The notes below the pieces were generated by a model. The model ran no database searches. It was not told the DNA's origin and worked only from the letters and a program-made list of their open reading frames with translations. DNA of 64,000 bases from Scytonema sp035967975 (lineage in GTDB: Bacteria; Cyanobacteriota; Cyanobacteriia; Cyanobacteriales; Nostocaceae). The position numbers and the translations under genes are program-made. Below, one piece after another: positions 36,001 to 44,331 of this stretch (positions are counted from its first letter, which is position 1; each line of letters starts with the position of its first letter). Where the stretch lies: contig JAWQFQ010000007.1 of the NCBI GenBank assembly GCA_035967975.1, positions 1 through 64,000 on the forward strand, written 5' to 3'.

Positions 36001-37692
36001 AGTGTCTATATGTTGGCGGAAGGTGGATTCGACCGAGTACAGTTCCCTCCCCATATTGACATATTGTGCCCCTTGTCCGGAAAACATGAAGATGACCGGA
36101 CTGTGACTTGGCTTGCAATGGTAACTAAAAACACGTTGCGGTTCTTGGTTGTTAAACAAGTTGACCGCATCTTCCAAGTCTTGGCAAACGACCATGCGGC
36201 GATAGTCAAAAGCCCGACGACCCACTTGTAGGGTATGTGCGACATCAGGTAGGGAAATATCAGGATTTTGCTGGAGGTGAGCACGCAGTTGTGCTGTTGC
36301 AGCTTCTAGGGCTGTACTGGTTTTAGCTGAGAGGAGCAACAATTGCCAGGGGCGAGAAGTGCCTGAAGGTTGAATAACAGGAGCTTCTTCCAAGATAATA
36401 TGGGCATTGGTACCCCCTACCCCAAAAGAACTAACACCTGCTCTGTTTGGAGTTCCGTTCGTTTTCCACTCCAATAACGAAGTATTAACAAAAAACGGGC
36501 TGTTGGTGAACTCTATCTCTGGATTTGGTTGTTCAAAATGCAAGCTGGGGGGAATCATCTGATGCTTCAGCGCCATGACCGTTTTGATTAAACCAGTCAT
36601 ACCAGCCGCCACATTCAGATGCCCAACATTTGTCTTGACCGAGCCAATGGCACAAAATCCCTTCTTCTGGGTGCGGGCTTCAAATACCTTTTTGAGGGCA
36701 CTAATTTCAATAGGATCTCCCAACGCTGTACCAGTGCCGTGGGCTTCAATATAAGTAATCGTCTCTGGATTCAAACCAGCGATCGCAACAGCTTCAGCAA
36801 TTGCCGAGGCTTGTCCACCAACACTAGGGGCTGTGTAACCTACCTTAGCAGCACCATCATTATTGATGGCTGAACCTTTAATCACCGCATGAATACAGTC
36901 CCCATCGGCTAAAGCATCCTCTAATCTTTTCAGTATGACAATGCCTACCCCATCGCCGAAAACAGTTCCCTGTGCTTTAGCATCAAAGGCGCGACAGTGA
37001 CCATCGGGAGAAGTTATCCCTCCTTCTTGATAAAAATACCCTTGCTTTTGCAGAGACTGTATAGAAACGCCCCCTGCCAAAGCGAGATCGCACTCGTAAT
37101 TCAGCAATCCTTGACATGCCGAGTGGACAGCTACCAACGATGTGGAGCAAGCCGTGCTAATATTGATACTTGGTCCTTTTAGGTTTAGTTTATACGAAAT
37201 TCGTGTAGCTGCAAAGTCTTGAACATTGCTAAAGAAAATTGAGGAACCCATTGATTGGACGACTTCAGGGTGAGAAAACAAGTTCTTAAGCATATAAATA
37301 CTTAAGTTGGTTCCCACGTAAACACCAGTCAATTCTTTGACTGCGCCTGGGGCATAACCAGCATTTTCTAGAGCCTGCCAAGCGCACTCAAGGAGAATGC
37401 GGTGTTGGGGGTCCATAATTTCGGCTTCCCTTGGGGAGAAATCGAAGAAGGAAGCGTCAAACATTTCAATGTCTGACACACGAGCGCCTGCTTTTACATA
37501 CTGGGGGTCATTCAGCCACGCTGGATTTATGCCTGAAGCTGCTAGTTCCTCCTCACTGAAGAAGGAAATAGACTCCTGTCCATCACAAACATTCTGCCAA
37601 AATTCCTCAACATTGTTGGCTCCTGGAAAACGACCAACCAGACCAATTACGGCTATACCTTTGACGGAATCATCAATTTCTCGGTTATCCAT
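33082..37692 (-). CDS. type I PKS module KS-AT-KR-ACP, KR probably inactive
   Basis: A 1536-residue module. KS has the active Cys in ISTACSTSLVAVH and His in EAHGTGTALGDP and NVGHLNVAAG. AT has GHSIGEYVAA and HAFHS, pointing to malonyl. The KR has lost its cofactor loop (GGLESLG for GGLGGIG) and HAAG (YSTG), and reads LYTAVH around the active Tyr, so the beta-keto group is probably kept. ACP Ser1478 is in LGGDSLIA. It ends with the acidic motif EELSEEEVQALLG, a likely docking tail for the next NRPS. Its ATG overlaps the end of the upstream PKS gene by eight bases, with AAAGGAGG at the right distance, so the two are coupled. Confidence 0.92.
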   Translation of the reverse strand: MDNREIDDSVKGIAVIGLVGRFPGANNVEEFWQNVCDGQESISFFSEEELAASGINPAWLNDPQYVKAGARVSDIEMFDASFFDFSPREAEIMDPQHRILLECAWQALENAGYAPGAVKELTGVYVGTNLSIYMLKNLFSHPEVVQSMGSSIFFSNVQDFAATRISYKLNLKGPSINISTACSTSLVAVHSACQGLLNYECDLALAGGVSIQSLQKQGYFYQEGGITSPDGHCRAFDAKAQGTVFGDGVGIVILKRLEDALADGDCIHAVIKGSAINNDGAAKVGYTAPSVGGQASAIAEAVAIAGLNPETITYIEAHGTGTALGDPIEISALKKVFEARTQKKGFCAIGSVKTNVGHLNVAAGMTGLIKTVMALKHQMIPPSLHFEQPNPEIEFTNSPFFVNTSLLEWKTNGTPNRAGVSSFGVGGTNAHIILEEAPVIQPSGTSRPWQLLLLSAKTSTALEAATAQLRAHLQQNPDISLPDVAHTLQVGRRAFDYRRMVVCQDLEDAVNLFNNQEPQRVFSYHCKPSHSPVIFMFSGQGAQYVNMGRELYSVESTFRQHIDTCAEILQPQLGQDIRSILYPKEQDTETATTQLQQTAITQPALFVIEYALAQLLMEWGVRPEAMIGHSIGEYVAATIAGVFSLEDALTVVATRGKLMQQLPSGSMLAIKLAHKDVQSLLNVETKGDASVEIAAINSPSSCVVSGANDAIAALQKQLSDQGIECRLLHTSHAFHSAMMSPILEPFAQLVKKVKLRPPCIRFISNVTGTWITDEQATDPNYWSQHLRQAVRFSDGISQLLKQFEGVFLEVGPGRTLSTLTTQHLDKNAKQQVLTLLSHVKEQQSDVSFLLQTLGRLWLFGVEIDWSGFYSHECRHRLPLPTYPFERQRYWVDPQSSSPFSSQKPATLDHKNDIADWFYTPSWKRSLLPNSSSIQIESPQEQWLFFVDECDIGERLIHELKNQGKNVITVKQGEQFNKLRENIYTINPCLREDYDALLQELVSLGKTLHIAYFWSVSHLGNHLSGNYLEFYSLLLLTQSLSQLKIQKSLHLWVVANNTQEISGDDLLDPEKAVVLGLCKVIPQEYPNIICRSIDITLTNPQDGNGRKENGYSVIINQLLNEFTSVSSDLVVAYRDRHRWVQTFEPVHLKSVGDEKTPLRKQGVYLFYGGLESLGVVLAEYLAKTLQAKLIFIENSDFPEKDNYSQWLETHPQEDEVSRKIQKLQALGQLGAEIVVVRADTTNHDQMFQNLASENIGQIHGVIYSTGIKRENILNSIPENDKIEFKNLLNSQLCSLTVLEKVLQSQKVDFCIISSSLSSILGGFGLSLYTAVHHFIDIFTNRHNQADYLPWYTLNWDKLQLNDTLEETTLGQVSGLAITAKEAVEVFKRIFSLSERNQIIVSTVDINARKQHTFNPDSLGHSESSHRLGSFSRYSRPNLSNSYVPPTNELEKQITEIWQEVLGIAEVGIYDNFYDLGGDSLIATQLVSRLRARFPVDIPIRNLLLQGLIPAKQAEMIEQLLLEKIEELSEEEVQALLG

Positions 37693-40600
37693 CTGCCATC
37701 CTCCTTTGTTTCGCTAATTTTCTTCTTTCTTGCATAGCCGCTTCTTTTCTGTTGGCACGTTCATCTGCTTGCTGCAATGTTGTTTCTTCAACAGAGTTTC
37801 CACCGAGATGTTCTGCTAAAGCACTGATGGTCGGATATTCAAATAGATTAGCAATTAAAATGTTTTTATTTAACGTTTTGATGAGTTTATTACGAACTTG
37901 AATTATAAGTATTGAATCTCCTCCTAATTCAAAGAAATTATCATGAAGACCCACATCTTTTATGCCAAGTATTTCGTGCCAAATGTTGGCAATCACTTGC
38001 TCAAGCTCATTTGTAATAGGAACATATGGATTTTGTAAATCAGGTCTGGGATGAAGCGATCGTATCTCTGTTTGTTGGCTAGCTGGTGTCTTTTGAAAAG
38101 ATTTGAGCTTAATCCATTGGTCAATCCTAGCTTGAAGTTCTCCAGTAGAAACAACGACATGATTGAAGTCACTGTAGTGTAAAATCCTTTGCAATGCTTC
38201 TACACCTTCTTGGGCGTTGAATGCAAATTCGGTTACAGTTGTTCCAACTGATGTACCTTGTTTATTTTCTTTTTCTAGTTGCCAGCTATCCCAGCTTACA
38301 CTGCTCCACGGGACAGGATTGCTCTGATTGTGTTTGTGTACAAAAGCGTCCATGAATATATTTGCTGCTGAGTAGGCAGCAAATCCTAATCCTCCTAAAA
38401 CAGACGATAAGGAAGAAAACAATAAACAAAAATCCAAATTTTTGTCTTGCAAAACTTTGTCTAATACTATCAGTCCGTATACTTTTGCTTGAAATTGCTG
38501 CTCGCAATCAGTTTTGCTTATATTTTCAATGGCTGCAAAAGACTTACCTTCAAGAACTCCAGCGGCATGGATAACACCATTAAGTTGTCCAAACTGCTGT
38601 TGAGCCAGAGCAATAGCGTTTTGCATTTGTTCAATGTTGCTGACATCAGCACTCAGCACCAAAACGGATGCACCTAATTGTTCGAGTTGTTGAAGTTGGC
38701 GAATCTTGCCACAGGTGGTGTCAGTTTCATCATGACTCGCCAGCCATTGCGACCACTCGTCTGGTTTAGGAAAAGCTTTTCGTCCTACCAACACCAGTTT
38801 TGCTTGTACTGTTCGCGCCAAATACTCTGCTAAAACCAGTCCAATCCCTCCGAGTCCGCCTGTAATTAAATAGACTCCCCTTTCCCTGAGTCGCGGCGGT
38901 TCAATTTGAGTTTGCTCCAAGCGCACTGGTTCAAAAGTTTGCACCCAGCGATTCACTCCTCGGTAAGCAATCAGCTTTTCACCGTTACAAACCGTCAATT
39001 CTGTCAATATTTGTTCTACAAGTCTTTCTTCAAGCCAACTTCCTGGCGCAGGAAGAATCGCATCAATACTACGGCAGTTAATGTTTGAATATTCTTGGGG
39101 TATAACTTTAATCGGTCCGACTAAAGTGGCTTTCTCTGGACAAAGCACTTCGGTACCACTCACGGGTTGTAGATTGTTAGAAATCACCGTGATGCGAAAA
39201 TCTTCAGTGGTTTGTTGTTTTCCTAAGGCTTGAGCAACAAACAGCAAACTGTAAAATCCTGTTGTTTGAGCGATATCAACTTTTTCAAGGTCTAATTGTT
39301 GCTCATCGATAGGTGTGACGCTCCAGCAATGAACAATCGTTTTTGGTAGTTTGTTTTGTTTGAGCAGTTGGTCGATGAGCCGATGATAATCCTCATGATT
39401 GTGAGGATTGATAGTGTATTGTGAGTTGCTGAGTTTGGTAAAGTTTTCGCCAACTGTGACGGCGATGACATCCCAGTTTTGTGCTTCTAGACGTTTGAGC
39501 AATTTCTCACCCAAGCCACACTCATCCACAAACACCAAGGCGCAGGATTTTGGATTAGCTAATTGTTTGCCATTCCGTTGTACTGGGAGTAACGAAGGTT
39601 TCCAAAAAGGGATGTAAAACCAGTCGGCTAGATCGGGTTTTTTCGCCAGTGGTATGGGAGTGGGAGTGCCATTTTGTCTTTGTCCTGGTTTTGGCGGTTC
39701 AATCCAGTATCGTTGTCGCTCAAACGGGTAGGTTGGCAAAGGTAAACGATGACGACGTTCGTGACGATAGAATCCCGACCAATCTATTTCTACACCATTA
39801 AGCCACAATCGACCTAATGTTTGCAACAACCATGCAACATCCGATTGTTTTTCTTTAACATTGGGTAATGAACTCAGCACCACCTGTCTTGTATTTCCCT
39901 GTAGATGCTGTGTGGTTAATGTGCTTAAAGTTCTTCCTGGTCCCACCTCCACAAACACCCCTTCAAACTGCTCTAGCAGTTGGGTGATACCATCGGAAAA
40001 TTTCACACTTTGGCGCAGGTGTTGGCTCCAATAGTTGGGATTTGTAGCTTGTTCATCGCTAATCCAAGTCCCAGTCACATTGGAGATAAAGCGAATGCGC
40101 GGTGGTCTGAGTTTGACTGTTTTCACCAACTGCACAAATTCCGGCAATATTGGTGACATCATCTGAGAATGAAAGGCGTGAGATGTATGTAGTAGACGAG
40201 ATTCAATCCCTTGGCAAGATAATTGCTTTTGTAGTGCTGTAATTGCCTCATTTGTACCAGACACCACACAGGAAGTTGGGCTGTTAATTGCGGCTATCTC
40301 TACAGAGGTGATTTGATCCAACAGCGATTGAACATCTTTGTGTGGCAATGGAATGGCAAGCATACTTCCTATTGGCAATTGTTGCATCAGTTTCCCTCTA
40401 GTTGCCACAACAGCCAAGGCATCTTCTAGGGAAAATACACCTGCAATGGTTGCGGCGACATATTCCCCAATGCTATGACCAATCATCGCTTCTGGACGGA
40501 CTCCCCACTCCATCCATAACTGAGCCAGAGCATATTCAATCACGAACAGGGCGGGTTGGGCAATGGCCGTTTGTTGTAGTTGGGTAGTAGCCGTTTCCGT

Positions 40601-42379
40601 ATCTTGTTGTGCTGGATACAGTAAGCTAAGGATATCACAACCCAGGTGAGGTTGCAAAATCTCGGCGCAAGTGTCTACGTGTTGGCGGAAGGTGGGTTCA
40701 ACTGCGTACAGTTCTCTACCCATATTGACATATTGCGCCCCTTGTCCTGAAAACATGAAGATGACTGGACAGTGGCTTGGCTTGTAATGGTAACTAAAAA
40801 CACGTTGCGGGTCGAGTGATGACAGTAATTTAACTGCATCATCTAGGTCATGGCAAAGGATCATGCGACGATGCTCAAAAGCCCGACGACCTACTTGTAA
40901 AGTATAAGCTATATCTGGCAGGATCAGTTCTGAATGTTGTAAGAGGTGATCGCGCAATTGCACTGTAGCAGTTTCTAGAGCTGTGCTGGTTTTAGCTGAT
41001 AGAAGCAGCAATTGCCAAGGACGAGAAGCACTATTCGGTTCAATAACAGGGGCTTCTTCCAAAATCACATGAGCGTTAGTCCCACCAATACCAAAAGAAC
41101 TGACACCTGCTCTGCGCGGTGTTCCATGGCTTTCCCATTTTGATAATGCGGTATTTACGTAAAAGGGACTGTTAGCAAAATCTATTTGGGGATTGAGCTG
41201 TTGAAAGTGTAAACTGGGTGGTATTTGTGTGTGTTTTAATGCTTGTACAGTTTTTATTAAGCCCGTTACACCTGCGGCTGTGTTTAGATGCCCGATATTC
41301 GTCTTTACCGAGCCGATGGCACAAAAACCTTTTTTCTTTGTGTGAGTACCAAAAGCTTGTGTAAGAGCCGCAATTTCAATCGGGTCTCCTAACTGAGTTC
41401 CGGTACCATGTGTTTCTATATACGAGATAGTCTCTGGTTCAACTCCAGCTAAAGCAAGTGTTTCTAAAATCACCTCCCTTTGACCATCCACACTGGGAGC
41501 TGTGTAACCAACCTTTAAAGAACCGTCATTATTGATAGCTGAAGCTTTAATAACCGCATGAATATAGTCACCATCGGCAATAGCATCCTCCAATCGCTTC
41601 AAAACCACAACACCCAAACCACTACCGAAAATCGTTCCTTTAGCTTGTGCATCAAAAGCTCGGCAATGTCCGTCAGGAGAATGAATTCCTCCTTCTTGAT
41701 ATTGATAACCTGTTTTTTGTGGTACTTGTATTGAAACCCCACCAGCAAGTGCAATATCGCTTTCTCCATTCAGCAGACTTTGGCAGCCTAAGTGGACAGC
41801 AACTAACGATGTGGAACAGGTAGTCTGAACATTAATACTTGGTCCAGTAAGATTTAACTTGTAAGAAATTTGTGTTGGCAAGTGGTCTTTATCATTGCCA
41901 ATAAAAAGTTGGAAGTGATCGGCTAACTTTAGCAAATCATCATTAGGATATAAATTTGAAAATAGATAAGTACTTATAGTAGTTCCAGCAAAAAGACCGA
42001 TTTGACCATTATAAGTTTCTGAGTCATAACCCGCATTTTCCAGAGCTTGCCAAACACATTCTATAAAAAGACGATGTTGTGGATCTGTAATTTCTGCTTC
42101 TCTGGGTGTGAAGCCAAAAAATGAAGCATCAAATAACTCTATGTCTTCCAGTACAGCACCCGCTTTCACATAATTCGGGTTATTCAGTACTTCTGGTTCT
42201 ATACCTGTAGATAGTAATTGCTCATCAGAGAAAAAAGAAATTGACTCTACACCATTTCGTAGGTTTTGCCAAAAGGTATCGACGTTATTTGCCCCAGGAA
42301 AACGACCTGCCATACCGATGATAGCAATTTCATCTCCATCATTTAAGCTATTAGTTGAATGATTTGTAAAGTAATCCAT
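37685..42379 (-). CDS. type I PKS module KS-AT-KR-ACP, KR intact
   Basis: A module of about 1564 residues. KS with TTCSTSLVAVH, ETHGTGTQLGDP and NIGHLNTAAG. AT with GHSIGEYVAA and HAFHS (malonyl). KR with full cofactor loop LITGGLGGIG, HAAG, LFSSLSS and AAYSAAN, so a beta-hydroxyl is expected; no DH or ER is present. The carrier domain has LGGDSILI. It ends with a basic helix (RANRKEAAMQERRKLAKQRR), unlike the acidic tails of the other PKS proteins. The frame extends to 42400, but the ATG at 42379, with AAGG nine bases upstream, gives the normal N-terminus before EIAIIGMAGRFPG. Confidence 0.92.
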   Translation of the reverse strand: MDYFTNHSTNSLNDGDEIAIIGMAGRFPGANNVDTFWQNLRNGVESISFFSDEQLLSTGIEPEVLNNPNYVKAGAVLEDIELFDASFFGFTPREAEITDPQHRLFIECVWQALENAGYDSETYNGQIGLFAGTTISTYLFSNLYPNDDLLKLADHFQLFIGNDKDHLPTQISYKLNLTGPSINVQTTCSTSLVAVHLGCQSLLNGESDIALAGGVSIQVPQKTGYQYQEGGIHSPDGHCRAFDAQAKGTIFGSGLGVVVLKRLEDAIADGDYIHAVIKASAINNDGSLKVGYTAPSVDGQREVILETLALAGVEPETISYIETHGTGTQLGDPIEIAALTQAFGTHTKKKGFCAIGSVKTNIGHLNTAAGVTGLIKTVQALKHTQIPPSLHFQQLNPQIDFANSPFYVNTALSKWESHGTPRRAGVSSFGIGGTNAHVILEEAPVIEPNSASRPWQLLLLSAKTSTALETATVQLRDHLLQHSELILPDIAYTLQVGRRAFEHRRMILCHDLDDAVKLLSSLDPQRVFSYHYKPSHCPVIFMFSGQGAQYVNMGRELYAVEPTFRQHVDTCAEILQPHLGCDILSLLYPAQQDTETATTQLQQTAIAQPALFVIEYALAQLWMEWGVRPEAMIGHSIGEYVAATIAGVFSLEDALAVVATRGKLMQQLPIGSMLAIPLPHKDVQSLLDQITSVEIAAINSPTSCVVSGTNEAITALQKQLSCQGIESRLLHTSHAFHSQMMSPILPEFVQLVKTVKLRPPRIRFISNVTGTWISDEQATNPNYWSQHLRQSVKFSDGITQLLEQFEGVFVEVGPGRTLSTLTTQHLQGNTRQVVLSSLPNVKEKQSDVAWLLQTLGRLWLNGVEIDWSGFYRHERRHRLPLPTYPFERQRYWIEPPKPGQRQNGTPTPIPLAKKPDLADWFYIPFWKPSLLPVQRNGKQLANPKSCALVFVDECGLGEKLLKRLEAQNWDVIAVTVGENFTKLSNSQYTINPHNHEDYHRLIDQLLKQNKLPKTIVHCWSVTPIDEQQLDLEKVDIAQTTGFYSLLFVAQALGKQQTTEDFRITVISNNLQPVSGTEVLCPEKATLVGPIKVIPQEYSNINCRSIDAILPAPGSWLEERLVEQILTELTVCNGEKLIAYRGVNRWVQTFEPVRLEQTQIEPPRLRERGVYLITGGLGGIGLVLAEYLARTVQAKLVLVGRKAFPKPDEWSQWLASHDETDTTCGKIRQLQQLEQLGASVLVLSADVSNIEQMQNAIALAQQQFGQLNGVIHAAGVLEGKSFAAIENISKTDCEQQFQAKVYGLIVLDKVLQDKNLDFCLLFSSLSSVLGGLGFAAYSAANIFMDAFVHKHNQSNPVPWSSVSWDSWQLEKENKQGTSVGTTVTEFAFNAQEGVEALQRILHYSDFNHVVVSTGELQARIDQWIKLKSFQKTPASQQTEIRSLHPRPDLQNPYVPITNELEQVIANIWHEILGIKDVGLHDNFFELGGDSILIIQVRNKLIKTLNKNILIANLFEYPTISALAEHLGGNSVEETTLQQADERANRKEAAMQERRKLAKQRRMADG
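37697..37707 (-). promoter_or_regulatory. ribosome binding site inside the upstream gene, coupling two PKS genes
   Basis: AAAGGAGGATG read on the minus strand lies within the last codons of the upstream PKS gene. GGAGG is seven bases before the ATG at 37692. This fixes the start of the downstream PKS and the eight-base overlap. Confidence 0.7.
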
Positions 42380-42410
42380 AGGGCAAAACCTTATTATCAA
42401 AGTTTTTTTG

Positions 42411-42477
42411 TCTCACACCAAGACGCAGAGGCGCAAACAATGGTTTTTATTCTTGGCGTTTTTAGCGTCTTGGCGGT
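42411..42477. repeat. inverted repeat of the caccaagacgcagaggcgc type
   Basis: acaccaagacgcagaggcgc is followed 25 bases later by gcgtttttagcgtcttggcg, which pairs with it in part. This is a dispersed repeat class common in these cyanobacteria. It occupies the 158-base spacer between the PKS start and the decarboxylase stop codon. Confidence 0.45.
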
Positions 42478-42537
42478 TTTAAATAGGTCAACTTAGTTGG
42501 TGCGATCGCTAATAGCTTACATAACAACCAATTACAT

Positions 42538-44217
42538 TTACGCTGATTTAGCTAATTTCTTGTCATCTAGAAAAGATGATATTGACATTTCAGAAGCAAT
42601 TTGAATTTGGTCATTTAAAACTGCGTCTATATCTTCTTCCGTGGTTAATGGGTTAGCAATCACTGCACGCAAGGCTACAACGGGAATTTCTTTACCAATG
42701 CTAGTCATTGTTTTTGTTGTCCGCGAAATAAATGTACGACCAATTTGACGCTGAATTTTCTGTAGGCGTTCGTTAAATTGATTTATGAGTTGGTTGTCTG
42801 TTTCGGTTAACTGCTTTGTGGCAATAACCTCTCTGAATACCTCTGGAATATAGCGATAAATAAGAAGGTTAGTATCTGGTTCTATGAGGAGTTCAAATTC
42901 GGACATAGCGGAGATACGAGCAGCCATGTATTGAGTTTTCCGAATTCCTTCATCAATCAAGAATTCATATCCCTTAAGCCCAATCAAGTTTAGACCTGCG
43001 TGTAAAAATAAGGACATACCAGGTCGAGAACCTTCTAAAGCCCGTTTACCTAAATCGAATGACCCCTTACGCATAGTATAACTTGCTTGTTTTTCGATAG
43101 ATTTTGCCATATACGGGTCACGGAAAAAGACCATACCAATACCCATTGGTAGATATAGTTGTTTGTGCCCATCAATGGTTATTGAATCAGCTCGTTCTAT
43201 ACCAGCAAGTCTGTGTCGATGTTTTTTGGAGAAGATAACCGGACCCCCCCAGGCGGCATCTACGTGAAAATGTACATTATTTTCTTGTGCAATCTCTGCA
43301 ATATCTAAGAGGGGGTCAACACTACCAGAATCTGTAGTTCCAGCAACTCCAACGATCGCTATGATATATAAATTTTGGTTACGATACTCTGCAACAGCTT
43401 GACGTAGCGTCTGTATATTAACTCGATTGTTAGAGTCAACTGGAATTCTCATCAAACCCTGAGTACCAATGCCCATTAAATCCACAGCTTTATCAAAAGA
43501 AAAATGCATTAATTCAGAGCCAATCACCACTGCTCCTTTATAACCGTAGAAATCTAGAGCTGCGGCTAAACCTTCTTTTTCTATGCCACCAAACCCATCT
43601 TTTGGTCCTAAGGACGTATTTCGGGCACACCAAAGCGCTGTGATATTTGCTGTTGTACCACCAGAAACTAAAATTCCTAGCGTACTCTGATTGTTTTGAA
43701 TATGCTCAGTGTAGGAAGACTCAGACAAGTTATAAATTTGTCGATGCATCATTGCCAAAGCCTGACGTTCATAGAAACTTAAAGCTTTGGCTGTCTCTAT
43801 CTTGACCGCGTTTTGGTTCATCGCTGTCATAAGTTTTGCTAAAGGCTGCACAAAGTATGGTAGTGCAGAGGTCATATGACCAATAAATCGTGGCGAGGAT
43901 GTGTTTATTGAATGAGCAATTACGTTGTTGGTTAAATATTTAAAATAGCTTTCAAAACTAGAGGGTTCAACAGGAATTTGACTCTCCACAAATTTTTTTA
44001 ATAAAGAATCAAGGTCAATGTCTGTATTCACAGTGCTTGCATTTAAAAAATTACAGACTGTAGTTGCAATTTGCGTGTCCATCTTTTCTTCTAAAGAAGG
44101 TGCATAAATTGAGGGAGCAAATAATTGCATGACTTTTTCTTCAATTCCATACTGTGATTCTTGCTCAGTCTCAAAAAAGATATTTTTTTCTGACATTTCT
44201 TGCTTGCTTAATTTCAT
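42538..44217 (-). CDS. PLP-dependent decarboxylase, probably aspartate 1-decarboxylase (PanP type)
   Basis: A group II amino-acid decarboxylase of about 559 residues. Visible are LVSGGTTANITALWCARN (phosphate binding), HVDAAWGGPV (the Asp holding the PLP ring) and ITIDGHKQLYLPMGIG with the PLP Lys. These phrases closely match the PanP group (pyridoxal-dependent aspartate 1-decarboxylases, distinct from pyruvoyl PanD). The reaction would be L-aspartate to beta-alanine. It lies between PKS and NRPS genes in a cluster with two beta-alanine-like A domains, which fits precursor supply. A glutamate decarboxylase-type activity is the main alternative. The start at 44217 has GGAAG six bases upstream; the frame extends to 44256. 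Confidence 0.85.
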   Translation of the reverse strand: MKLSKQEMSEKNIFFETEQESQYGIEEKVMQLFAPSIYAPSLEEKMDTQIATTVCNFLNASTVNTDIDLDSLLKKFVESQIPVEPSSFESYFKYLTNNVIAHSINTSSPRFIGHMTSALPYFVQPLAKLMTAMNQNAVKIETAKALSFYERQALAMMHRQIYNLSESSYTEHIQNNQSTLGILVSGGTTANITALWCARNTSLGPKDGFGGIEKEGLAAALDFYGYKGAVVIGSELMHFSFDKAVDLMGIGTQGLMRIPVDSNNRVNIQTLRQAVAEYRNQNLYIIAIVGVAGTTDSGSVDPLLDIAEIAQENNVHFHVDAAWGGPVIFSKKHRHRLAGIERADSITIDGHKQLYLPMGIGMVFFRDPYMAKSIEKQASYTMRKGSFDLGKRALEGSRPGMSLFLHAGLNLIGLKGYEFLIDEGIRKTQYMAARISAMSEFELLIEPDTNLLIYRYIPEVFREVIATKQLTETDNQLINQFNERLQKIQRQIGRTFISRTTKTMTSIGKEIPVVALRAVIANPLTTEEDIDAVLNDQIQIASEMSISSFLDDKKLAKSA

Positions 44218-44279
44218 ATTATCTTCCTTTTGTTTGTCTTTTGTAGAGGTTTTCAATTGAGTGATGATGTCCTTGAATT

Positions 44280-44306
44280 AAAAAACCGCAGATAAACGCA
44301 GATAAA
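44280..44306. repeat. family B dispersed repeat inside the gene cluster
   Basis: aaaaaccgcagataaacgca followed by gataaat, in the spacer between the NRPS stop and the decarboxylase start. Same core as 15701-15737. Confidence 0.5.
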
Positions 44307-44331
44307 TCCGTAGTTATTCAAATAAGAATTG